The notes under the pieces were generated by a model, which ran no database searches, was not told where the DNA came from, and saw only the letters and a program-made list of their open reading frames with translations. From Chara braunii (Eukaryota > Streptophyta > Charophyceae > Charales > Characeae), in NCBI GenBank assembly GCA_003427395.1, contig BFEA01000530.1, positions 796,045-819,568 of the forward strand: 23,524 bases of DNA, written 5' to 3'. This document shows, one piece after another, positions 8,668 to 17,329 of the stretch. Positions within the stretch are counted from its first letter, which is position 1. Each line of letters starts with the position of its first letter. A program made the translations under genes and the position numbers.

Positions 8668-9285
8668 TGGTGCAAAGGGAGGAGAGGCGTGACTATCACA
8701 CATGTGAACTTGAGTAAGCAGTACTCAAAATCTGAGAGCGAGAGGTAGGGAGGAGAAGGATAGAGGGGGGAGGGCATTTGCGTAGGTCGGAGCAGGTGAT
8801 TCTTGAACCAAGAATAGACCAAAGGACTTGACCGAATGATAGTTGGACAATGCTGCTGACCTTCAGTAAAGTACTGCTGCCAAGGCTTGGGTCGGAACAG
8901 GTCCAAGAACTCTAGTCTCCAAGAGTTTGAAAATTGAAAAAGGAGCTTCTGGCATCAAAATGGCAGAGGGGTGGGAGAGGAGAGGCTCGACTGTCACACA
9001 ATCGAACTTCACTCGGAGAGTGAGAGGTAGGCAGGAGAAGGATAGAGAGAGACTGCCCAGAGTCTGAAAGTGAGAGTGACAGGACAAGGACACAAAGAGA
9101 CTGAGATCAACTCGACTCAGCAGCATCACAAATTCTTGAACCAAGAATACACCAAAGCAATTGATAAGTGAACAGCGCTGCTGACCTTCGGTATGGGTAA
9201 TGCAGCCAAGGCTTGAGCCTGAACAGGCCAAAGCTCAGCTCATCTCACAAGAGTTAAATAATCGAAAAGGGAACTCTGGCATCAG
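8668..9285. repeat. Diverged 333-bp direct repeat, two copies
   Basis: Copy 1 is about 8668-8960 and copy 2 about 8968-9285. Shared blocks include GAGAGGTAGGGAGGAGAAGG (G/C variant), ATTCTTGAACCAAGAATA, GCTGCTGACCTTC and CTCTGGCATCA. The interval is 333 bp at the hairpin block. Copy 2 has extra GA-rich sequence in its middle. Each copy carries the perfect hairpin ATTCTTG-aac-CAAGAAT (8799-8815 and 9132-9148). No conserved frame. Confidence 0.85.
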
Positions 9286-9536
9286 GCTACCAGGAATTTG
9301 GACCTGTAAAACTGCCAAGCTACTGGGGATTTGGAAGGAGAGGCCAAAGGCCTGGACACAAACAAAACAGTCCAAACAACTGCCAAAGATAGCAGGTACA
9401 GGGTTAAGGCCCTGCCACGTCACAGTGAGGAAAATGTCATATGCCAGAGTCATGCAATTGAAGCCTATCGTCCTGAGAGTAATGAGCTACTCAGATGTTC
9501 AGAATAGCTATACAACGAAGAAAGAACAAAAAAAGG
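9286..9536. other. Spacer with no supported feature
   Basis: Purine-rich plus strand, no recognised gene. An open frame crosses into the tandem array to the right but has no domain character. Confidence 0.4.
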
Positions 9537-10205
9537 GGAGGCGAGTGGCCAACTGGTGGCCAGATGACTACGGCTCGGTGGACAACCAGGCAGATGAACG
9601 GATGGCAAACAGGTGGGCAGGTGAGCAGCAGGTCGGCCATGGGCAGGTGATCGGACAGCCAAATGGCTGGCAGACCGCAGCATGGCTGGGCAGCCAGCCA
9701 GGCACACAGAAGGGCAGGTTGGCTAGCATGTGAGCAGGCGTTCAGAGTCTTCAGACGGGAGGCAATTGGCCAGATGGCTGGATGGCTGGATGGCTGGATG
9801 GCTGGATGGATGGATGGATGGGTTGAGAACCAGGCAGATGAGAGGATGGTCAAACAGGTGGGCACCTGAGCAGCAGGCAGGTGGTGGCCAGGTGGTTGGA
9901 CAGCTGAAAGATAAGCAGACAGCTGGATGGCTGGGCGGTCAGCCGGCAGAGAGATGGGCAGGTTGGCAGGCGAGTGAGCGGGGATGCAGACTGGAGGCAA
10001 AACCACTGCTGGCCAGATGGGGGAATGGCTGGGTGGACGGTCACGCAGATGAATTCATAGTCAAACAGGTGGGCAGGTGAGCACCAGGCAGGTCGTGGGC
10101 AGGTGGTCGGACAGCCAAATGACAGGCAGACAGCCGGATGGCTGGGTGGCCAGCTAGGCACATAGATGTGCAGGTTGGCAGGTGAGTGAGCAGGCGTGCA
10201 AGTGG
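9537..10205. repeat. Three-copy tandem array, unit 210-235 bp
   Basis: Units begin at GGAGGC in 9537, 9758 and 9993. Each contains a CAGATGA block, CAAACAGGTGGGCA, a GCAGGT-rich middle, GGCAGGTTGGC and GTGAGC near its end. The units are themselves built from degenerate GGCAGGTGG/GGATGGCTG words, so the array is probably an expanded minisatellite. The proline/serine/alanine-rich minus-strand open frames across it are repeat artefacts. Confidence 0.88.
9774..9820. repeat. (GGATGGCT)n/(GGAT)n microsatellite
   Basis: About four octamers of GGATGGCT followed by four GGAT tetramers, present in the second unit of the larger array only. This suggests local slippage after the array formed. Confidence 0.93.
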
Positions 10206-10420
10206 GCACGCAAGTGGATCGGCAAGCGGTGGGCAGGCCGATGGACGGAGACAGCGGCAGAGCCAGAGACAAAACAATGAAGCACAGCTGCAGACCTTGT
10301 TTGAGCTAATTTTCCATTATGGATCTTTTCCAAGGACTGTTATTAATTGTATTTTGCAGGATGCAATGTTAAGCTTATGCTCATCCTTCGAATATCATGG
10401 ATGCTCCATAGGATGTTCAA

Positions 10421-10823
10421 GCAGCACCACAGTAAGTTGACTTTTCCTTTACAACTGCACATGTCCAAAGTCTGGCATGGTATGGTGTAGCCAAACACAA
10501 AACAACATGACAGGACAAAAGTTCAGTTGCAGACCTTGACGCGGTTTCCAGCAGATGTGTTTCAAAAAAGATGTTTTTTCAAGGGACGCTGGCCCCGCTT
10601 TCCAGCAGATGTGTTTCAACTTTCAAAAAATATGTTTTTTTCAAGGGACGCTGGACCCGGTTTCCAGCAGGTGACACTCCCCACCAATAGATCGAGCTAT
10701 TTTCTCAAAAAAAAGAAGAAAAAAAAAAGGCAGCACCACAGGAATTTGCCATTTCCTTTACAATTACCCATGTCCAAATTCCACCATGGTATAGTGTAGC
10801 CAAGCACACAACAGTATGCCACA
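10421..10823. repeat. ~93-bp direct repeat, 309 bp apart
   Basis: Copies at 10421-10512 and 10730-10823 share GCAGCACCACAG, TTTCCTTTACAA, CATGTCCAAA and GGTGTAGCCAA-like blocks in the same order. Between them lies the separate 54-62 bp array. Identity is partial; no coding frame is preserved. Confidence 0.83.
10546..10681. repeat. Short tandem array with TTCCAGCAG core
   Basis: TTCCAGCAGATGTGTTTCAA begins at 10546 and again at 10600; a third, truncated TTCCAGCAGGTG starts at 10662. Each full unit ends TTTTTTCAAGGGACGCTGG. Units are 54 and 62 bp, differing by a small insertion. Confidence 0.9.
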
Positions 10824-11204
10824 GACATTCCACATCAACAGAGAGATTCAGCTTCTTACTTCTGCAATGACTGCGAATGTAGCACTGCTAAACCAGAGCT
10901 ACCTATCAGCAGGGTTGCACCCCTGCCGACCGCCGACCGTATTGCAGCCGACCAGTAGGGCCGACCGGTCTGCGGTCTGCCGAACAGTCAGAAAACAACC
11001 ATCCACTGATTTTTTTTTCAAATCTGAGTTGAGAGCTGTACTGCGCTTGCCGAGTAGAGCCCAAATCCGCTGAGAAACTTTTGGGGATTTGGGGGGGTAT
11101 GGGCGGATTAGGGTTGGAGCATACCTGCGGCGCAAGTGTGATCGTCACCGGTGGGGAAAAAAAAAAACAAAAAAAAACACAGCTGTTATGTGTGAGAACA
11201 CGCA
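10824..11204. other. Non-coding stretch with GCCGACC words and poly-A
   Basis: 10919-10980 has repeated CCGACC words resembling those at 12325-12387. 11084-11126 is G-rich on the plus strand. 11155-11180 is A-rich. No gene supported. Confidence 0.45.
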
Positions 11205-11229
11205 AGAGAGAGAGAGAGAGAGAGAGAGA
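11205..11229. repeat. (AG)n microsatellite, short
   Basis: About twelve AG units on the plus strand. Confidence 0.95.
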
Positions 11230-11506
11230 ACAAATAGCTCCTTAGCATTTATTTGAATATCCCTACGGGTTATCCAAGAGGCCCCTGCACATAATTAGCA
11301 CTGGCCACCTAACCATGAACGAGGTAATGCTCGTAGCCCCGCTAGAGTTTTGGCACGCCAAGTATATATGCTGTTGATTCACATTAAGGTCCGTGTTTCA
11401 GCAGTTATGGGACCACTGAGCACGCGAGTTTCTGGGCAGTAGCAGGCCAACTCACCACGTGCTTTTCAGCGCTTCCCTCCCCTACTCACCGAATGTGCAA
11501 AACTAG

Positions 11507-11758
11507 AATGAATCTTCTGCTAGAACATGGAACCGTACGCCGCCATATGTTTTGTCTTTTGTGCAAGTAGTGACGAGTGGAGCAAGGCCCTTAGGGCCAC
11601 TGCTCGTAGGAAAAGGAAACAAAAGAAAGAGAGGAATGAATCTTCTGCTAGAACATGGAACCATACGCAGCCATATGTTTTGTCTTTTGTGCTAGTGACG
11701 AGTGGAGCAAGGCCCTTAGGGTCACTGCTCGTAGGAAAATGAAAGAAAAGAAAGAGAG
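11507..11758. repeat. 128-bp tandem duplication
   Basis: Copy 1 is 11507-11634 and copy 2 is 11635-11758. Both start AATGAATCTTCTGCTAGAAC and contain CATATGTTTTGTCTTTTGTG and GAGTGGAGCAAGGCCCTTAG. The copies are nearly identical, differing by a few substitutions and a 4-nt indel, so the duplication is relatively recent. Within each copy, GGCCCTTAGGG is nearly self-complementary. Confidence 0.95.
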
Positions 11759-12070
11759 AGCTACGGTAGTAAGTAGTTGTAACTTGTAACCCATAACTGC
11801 TGGAAACTAGACCTGACTTCGGATCCAGAACATATATTGCTGGCCTGCTCCTCTCTCACACGAAATTTGCTGAACGTCTCTTGAGATGTTGGGACCTTTG
11901 CGGATTAACTGCTGGGGTCCTCCGGGAAAAAGACTACTCAACAAGGAATACGTGGGCCCAATTTTTTCATTCTGTGCCCTTCGATATTTTAGAAGCGAGG
12001 TGCACCATTGGCTACCTCAGCCAGACCTCTCCAAATATTTTTTAACCTTGTTTATTCGAGTGTGCCGCAT
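11759..12070. other. Stretch with no supported feature
   Basis: No recognisable gene or repeat; precedes the G-box cluster. Confidence 0.4.
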
Positions 12071-12100
12071 CACGTGCACGTGGGTTATGCGCCGCACGTG
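12071..12100. promoter_or_regulatory. Three perfect G-box (CACGTG) motifs
   Basis: CACGTG occurs at 12071-12076, 12077-12082 (back to back) and 12095-12100. CACGTG is the established plant bZIP/bHLH binding core. No gene start is identified nearby, so a promoter role is only a possibility. Confidence 0.4.
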
Positions 12101-12132
12101 CAAAGCTAGCGCGCATGCGATGCACCGCAGGT

Positions 12133-12245
12133 ATGGGCTGGAGTATAGGGGGCATATAGGGGATATTGGGGGGCTTCGTAAGGGTGTTGGGGGTGGTTCT
12201 GGGGTGTTGGGTTTGTGTATGGGGGTATAGGGGGCCGCTGTGGGT
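12133..12245 (+). other. G-rich tract with G-quadruplex potential
   Basis: The plus strand has more than ten runs of three to six G separated by short T/A-rich loops, including TATAGGGGGCATATAGGGG. It is followed by a C8 run near 12270. This meets the usual sequence pattern for G-quadruplex formation. Function unknown. Confidence 0.6.
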
Positions 12246-12324
12246 GGAGTTATTAGGGGTTTTGGAACCCCCCCCGCCCCCCAAAAAAAAAGTGTGGGGT
12301 GCCAATGACCCCCGAATGGTAGGT

Positions 12325-12387
12325 GCCGACCAGCCGATTGGTCGGCGGGCTGCCGACCAGTCAAGGGTCGCCGACCAGTCAAGGGTC
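12325..12387. repeat. GCCGACCAG hairpin and 18-bp tandem repeat
   Basis: 12325-12346 forms GCCGACCA/TGGTCGGC with a 6-nt loop. It is followed by two perfect copies of GCCGACCAGTCAAGGGTC (12352-12369, 12370-12387). Similar words occur at 10919-10980. Confidence 0.9.
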
Positions 12388-12490
12388 CAACACTATCTAT
12401 CAGTAAATAAGTGCATAATAATCTGGACTTAACATATGGCCAGATTTTTTCAAAAAAGTCCTCAGCCTGCTTTGCATTTGTGTTTCTTAC

Positions 12491-12558
12491 AATGCCATCA
12501 ATGCTTCACTGTCCACAAGAGCAGATTCCTTTGGAATGATTACTGCTTGTCTGGATAC
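12491..12558 (-). CDS. Candidate exon at retroelement truncation point
   Basis: Where the Gypsy polyprotein loses similarity (after DLLCVPQDRIF), the minus strand shows TTCCAG|GTATCC and 68 nt later |GTAAGAA, so an AG/GT-bounded exon is possible. The only fully open frame reads VSRQAVIIPKESALV and then DSEALMAL before the donor. This does not match the expected integrase zinc-finger sequence. It could be a host exon next to which the element was truncated, or altered retroelement sequence. Phase is 22 codons plus 2 nt. No family recognised. Confidence 0.25.
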
Positions 12559-13850
12559 CTGGAAGATGCGGTCTTGGGGAACACACAACAAGTCCTTGCC
12601 TCGCATATGGAGGAGCAAGTAGCCGTCGGTGATGCGGTAGTTGCTTGCCGGCGGTTGGTCCGATGATAAGTCCGCGTAAAGTGTGGAGAATCCCGGATCC
12701 GACTTGTAGCCATTTTCGAAATGCTGTTGGAGGTCCTCGTCGAGGCCGAACGTGGAGTGCACCATGGCGCAAAGATCAGGTCTTCGCGAGAGAGCATCCG
12801 CCGCCTTGTTCGAGGAGCCCGGAATGTGCTTGGAGGTGAAGTCGAACTGATCAATGAAGTACATCCACCGACCGATCGTGCTGGTCACCGAGTCTTGCGT
12901 CTTGTAATACGTCAACGGATTGTTGTCCATTGCCCACGTGAATCGCAGACGCCCGAGGAGAAAATGACGCCAACACTTAAGTACGGTGACAAAAGCTAGG
13001 AGTTCCTTCTTCCTCGCATCATCAAGAGTGTTGATGGGCGGCACCTTTGGGCTGAAGTACTCAACCGGATGCCAGTTTGTGCCGTCATGCTGTTCCAAAA
13101 CCGCGTCGACGCCGTAACCGGAAGCGTCCGTAGTCACTTTGGTAGGCAACGTCAGGTCATAGATGCTTAAGACGGGAGCTTGAAGCAAAGTCGTCTTCAG
13201 CGTGTGAAACGCATGGCGGACTTCGTCACTGAATTCGAAGGGCACCAAGGGGGACTGAAGTCGTGACAATGGTGCAGCGATACGTTGAAATCCTTTGACG
13301 AAGCGCATGTAGTAGGATGCCAAGCCGAGAAAGGAGCGGACGTCAGTAGTACACTTGAGGTCCGGCCAATCTTGAATGGCTTGTATCTTGTCCGTGAGCG
13401 GACGAATGCCTTGCGGCGTGACGTAATGGCCTACATACTCCAGCTCTTGCTGGGCAAACTCGCACTTGTCGCGGTTCACCTTGTACTTGGCGATACGAAG
13501 CCGCTCCAATACTGCGCGAAGGTGCTCGAGATGCTCGTCCAGCAATCGACTATAAACCAAGATGTCATCGAGGTAAATGAGTACGGAGCGGTCGAGTAAG
13601 TCGCGGAGTTCCGTCGTCATAGCCTCTTGGAAAGTAGCCGGGGCGTTGGTGAGACCGAAAGGCATGATGATCCACTCAAAGTGCCCGTACCGCGTCTTGA
13701 ATGCGGTCTTGTACCGATCTTGGCTGAATCTCGCCGGACGAAGAGAACGGGAGCACCGTATGGCGAGCAGCTAGGGCGAATCCAGCCCTTGGCCAAGAGG
13801 TCGTCTAGTTGTGCCCGAAGCACTTGAAGCTCCTCTTCTCTCATGCGGAA
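12559..13850 (-). pseudogene. Gypsy reverse transcriptase and RNase H, broken
   Basis: Minus-strand RT begins MREEELQVLRAQLDDLLAKG and reaches SPYGAPVLFVRR (fingers). It then jumps, with a frame change near 13715-13740, to YKTAFKTRYGHFEW, so the palm segment normally between them is missing. That segment, with motif A and its catalytic Asp, is about 60-75 codons. The long frame downstream holds MPFGLTNAPATFQ, IYLDDILVYS (motif C, YLDD), the thumb region FLGLASYYMRFV, and RNase H with TTDASGYG, AMDNNPLTYY and AADALSRR. It ends in the start of the integrase zinc-binding region (GYLLLHMRGKDLLCVPQDR). The frame from 13665 down is long and clean, implying fairly recent decay, but the motif A loss makes polymerase activity impossible. 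Confidence 0.93.
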
Positions 13851-14997
13851 TTAACATCCGCGCGGAGGTACGGCACCGTCGTCGAGAGTGATCCCATGAT
13901 GTATGAGCTCCGGTACAACTCCGGTGGGAGCTTGGAAGACATGCTCATAGCTGTCCAAAAGCTCAATGATGCGTGGGTCCGATGTATCCGTCTTGGGCTG
14001 ATCACCGGGTGGGAGGGCGTGAAGAAAACATATGCCCATCTCCTCGATGTCGTTCCGCCGGATGGATTGGCGAATGCTCGCCGCGGATACCACGTGCCAA
14101 CCAATCGAAGGATGAGGAAGCGGCACCGTACACAAGACTAGTTCGCCGCGCCGATCACGAACGTGAACGGTGCGTCGATGGAAGCTCACCGGATGGTCTT
14201 CGTTTTGCAGCCACGACATGCCTAGGATCATATCGAACTTGGTGTCCAATATGTCGAACGACATGGCCTCGCATGCGAGCGGGGCAAAGTACACGGGCAC
14301 CGAGTCAACGCATCGGTCGATTGACTTTTGCGTGTGACCATCGGCCACGTGTGTGGGCTGACTTTTCCTTCAAACGCGCGGGCCAAGCCCGACGAGTGCC
14401 ATGGAGTCTTGGCTGATGTAGTTGCGAGTCGCTCCACAATCGATCAAGGCATTGCAGGTCGCCTTTCCGATCTGAATGCGGATGTAGAGGAGCGACACGT
14501 CATTGTCAACGTACCGTTGCGTTGCGTACTCGCGGTCGATCTTCGTGAGGTAATCGCGGAGGTCAACAACGGCTTCTCCGCCGTCTGTCAACAGAGGTGG
14601 TACTGCAACGTGCAAGTATTCACGTAGATGTGTCATTAAGGCATTGCAATGCGGAGTTGGCAAAGAACCGGTGGAGGGAAGAGGCAACCATTGGAAGTCC
14701 TCAACCGTCAACGGGTCGAGTTCCTCAAGATTCGCCCAAATTGACGGATCCTCCGATAGAAGGGTTGGCGAAGCAACCGGTTCGTTGTCCGACGGCAAAA
14801 CTGCCGCGCATACGCTTGAATCTTGCACGTGGAGAGGCTGGTTCAACGGCGGGACCAGCTCGACAGCATAAGTCTCGAAGTCAATTCGAGAGCTTGCGAC
14901 TACCGCGGTGTCCCCGAATGTGAGAGAGGTTGCTAGCAAGGCAGCCGACTCCGGCGGACTGGGAAGTGTTGTCGCGGCACTTCCCGCGGTGTTCAGT
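13851..14997 (-). pseudogene. Gypsy aspartic protease and linker, two stops
   Basis: Continues the polyprotein after the zinc knuckle. A linker rich in S/P/L leads to NALIDCGATRNYIS, the retropepsin active-site motif (D-C-G-A-T in place of D-S/T-G-A). Later LDTKFDMILGMSWL matches the second conserved protease phrase. A TGA after GLGPRV (14370-14372) lies in frame with the continuation RKSQPTHVADGHTQK. A TAA (13851-13853) follows AVPPRGC, again in frame with the RT start. Both stops are single-codon lesions; the first fits a CGA to TGA transition. The protease would have cleaved Gag-Pol; this copy cannot express it in full. Confidence 0.9.
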
Positions 14998-16904
14998 TTC
15001 CCGAGCCCGGACGTTTGACATTCTCCTTGTCCTTGTTGAGGCAGGCGCTGGTGATGTGTTTGGTGCTGTTGCACCACAAACAACAACCCCATTTCTGCCG
15101 TAACTTGAACATTTCTTCGGTGATGCCGAAATTCGTCCATGGTGCTTGTCGTGCTCCATCCGCCGACGCTTCTTTCGCCTTTTTTCCCCCTCGGGGTCTC
15201 ATGCGCCGCGGTGGTATCGCTGCCGCCACATCTCCATCACTTTATGTTGAAGCGGCTGCGTGGTCCTCACTAGGTCCTAGTTGGACGGCGGCGACATGCG
15301 GCGTCCGTTGACCTTTCCCTTTCTCCACGTAACCGGGCTGCGGACGAGCCTCGTTAGCCGCACGCCGGTTACCTTGTATAAGTTCTCTAGCTTTGCCGAT
15401 CATGTCGTCAAAGTTCTTATACTCTAATTCGCTGCCGAGAGCAGATGTCAAGGCGTCGCAAGATCGAGCGAAAAACTCGCCTCGGATTGAGTCGAACGGC
15501 AGGTTCAACTCCGGGGTGGCGACAAGTCTTTGCCACTCCGTCAGCCATTCCCGCGAAGGTTGCTGGCCTTGGAAGATGTGGAAGATCTTGTTCAAGGCGT
15601 GACGCTTGTCGTTGTTCACCATGAACCGGGTCTTCCACTTTTCTTCAAACTCCTCCCACGTGACCTTCGTGTGGAGGGTGGCGATGGTACATTCGAGCGT
15701 GACAGCCATGTGCGTCATGAATGCTTGCGCCCCGCCTATAAGTTGGAGGTACAATGCGTCCATCCGCCGTAGGGGCGGAGTATGATGTACGTCGGCCTCC
15801 GCATTGAACGCCATCCACCATTGCAACGGATCAGTCTTACGGTAATCGTCGAACTTCTCGATCTTGAAGATTGGCATCTTCCATTCCTTGGCGGCCGCTC
15901 GTTGCTGAACTTGATCGCTGAGCGTCTTCAATTGACTGTTGACTGTCGAGGTTCCGACAAACTTGCTGATGTCGCCAAGGGATGTGACGATGTGATTGAT
16001 CCGCTCGTCGAGCTGTTTGGCTTGAGCGGCCAAAGCTGGGCTGCAGTCTGAAACTGCACCGCCAATTGACTCGACTATGGATAGTCGTGCCATCCCGGCA
16101 TTGATTGCTGACTGTCGAGGTTCCGACAAACTTGCTGATGTCGCCAAGGGATGCGGCGATGTGATTGATCCGCTTGTCGAGTTGTTTGGCTTGAGCGGCC
16201 AAAGCTGGGCTGCAGTCTGAAACTGCACCGCCAGTTGACTCGACTGCCGATAGTCGTGCCATCCCGGCATCGACGGAGTCCTGCAATCGGTCATTGATGG
16301 CCTGCTGTTGGCTGTTGGCAGCCTGCAGCATGCCGGTGTCGGCCTGCAGGGCAGTGATGTTCTGATCCATTGCCTTGAAGATGCCTTCATGGCGGATGAG
16401 GACCTGCCGCATAGCCAACAGTTCACGTTGCTGCCAATTGCACGTGTACAGCAGGTTCTCAATCAAGACTGTTGTAGTTTCCCTGTTTCTCTCGTCCTCG
16501 GTCGGTACTTCTTGCTCCTCGGTTGCTCGGAAGTGCTGTTGTCGCAGTACTCTGCCGTATGCGGCTTCTTCGTTGAGAAGGTTCATGGCAGCCTCGTACC
16601 GAGCCTGAGTCTGAATTGCCTCGAGCTGCTGCTGCTGCAGCCGTGCGGCTGATGCAGAGTAGGCAGCGGCCTTCTGACATGCTGCCTGTTCCGCTTCTTG
16701 TTGGAGTCGGATGGCTTCCCGTCGGGCGGCATCCTCCTGCTCCCATGTGTGGAGTTCGGTGGCAGTGGTCTCCGTACACTGTTGGAGACGCTCGAGAAAC
16801 GCTAGTGCGTCTTCATCTGCCCGTTGAACTGGCACAGGAGGGGGAACCGGCCTCTTGGGACCGCCCGGCATGTTGCTGTCGGCGTGGCCGGCTGCTGCAG
16901 CCAT
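14993..16904 (-). pseudogene. Gypsy gag with CCHC knuckle, frameshifted
   Basis: The ATG at 16904-16902 lies in the good context GCCATGG and starts MAAAAGHADSNMPGG. Residues ~45-130 are rich in Q/A/E/R and predicted by eye as coiled coil. The 169-bp duplication shifts the frame at about 16110. The continuing frame (to 15242) holds the Retrotrans_gag/capsid-like region: FDDYRKTDPLQWWMAFN, TWEEFEEKWKTRF and NKIFHIFQGQQPSREWL. A TAA at 15242-15244 follows HAAAST. In the same frame sequence continues to the nucleocapsid knuckle CLWCNSTKHITSAC (C-x2-C-x4-H-x4-C). A frameshift near 14996 leads into the protease frame. It would package element RNA; here it is disrupted at three points. Confidence 0.92.
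15941..16273 (-). repeat. 169-bp tandem duplication inside gag
   Basis: Copies at 15941-16109 and 16110 to about 16273 both begin GACTGTCGAGGTTCCGACAA (plus strand). Each encodes GMARLS then GGAVSDCSPALAAQAKQLD and SLGDISKFVGTSTV on the minus strand. The 169-bp period (3n+1) causes the frame change that splits gag into two overlapping open frames. Confidence 0.97.
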
Positions 16905-17026
16905 GGCTGTGCGTCGCTTGCGCGGGATCTATGGTGCCTTGGGTCCCTGTTGGGGCTTGGCTGCCTTGGATTCGCGCTCTGCCAATCGTTGGCTGCGGTG
17001 CATTTAGTGTCCGGCTGCAAGTTGCT

Positions 17027-17211
17027 GCTGATGTGGCACTCTGCTGACGTGGCACTCTGCTGACATGGCACTCTGCTGACGTGGCACTCTGCTGACATGG
17101 CATTGTGCTGACGTGGCACTCTACTAACATGGCACTTGCTGACATGGCACTCTGCTGATGTGGCACTCTGCTGACGTGGCACTTTGCTGATGTGGCACTC
17201 GGCTGACGTGT
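17027..17211. repeat. 16-bp minisatellite upstream of gag, ~12 units
   Basis: Eleven units plus a partial one of GCTGACGTGGCACTCT; unit 7 is 15 bp. Positions 5-6 of the unit read CG in five units, TG in three and CA in four, exactly the two products of methyl-CpG deamination. The core TGACGTGG contains a plant bZIP-type ACGT element. The array lies in the 5' leader of the minus-strand Gypsy element, about 120-300 bp before the gag ATG. Minus-strand frames across it are cysteine/serine-rich repeat artefacts. Confidence 0.96.
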
Positions 17212-17329
17212 CCGGAGACTGCAGTCCGTAGGACCGAGAGGAGGAAAGAGAAGGTAGGGGTGGGAAGAAGGGAGGGCAGGCAAGCAATGCACAGACAGTC
17301 CTGTTCCGCCCGGACCTTGACACTAATCA

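Noticed and set aside
9537-10205. CRISPR array
   Set aside because: Units are long, degenerate and contiguous without spacers, and the DNA is eukaryotic in character.
9491-10277. Proline/serine/alanine-rich minus-strand open frames of 140-171 codons
   Set aside because: They follow the three-copy degenerate array and its low-complexity words; three overlapping frames are equally open.
11084-11126. Second G-quadruplex candidate
   Set aside because: G-runs are present but fewer and unevenly spaced; weaker than the tract at 12133-12245.
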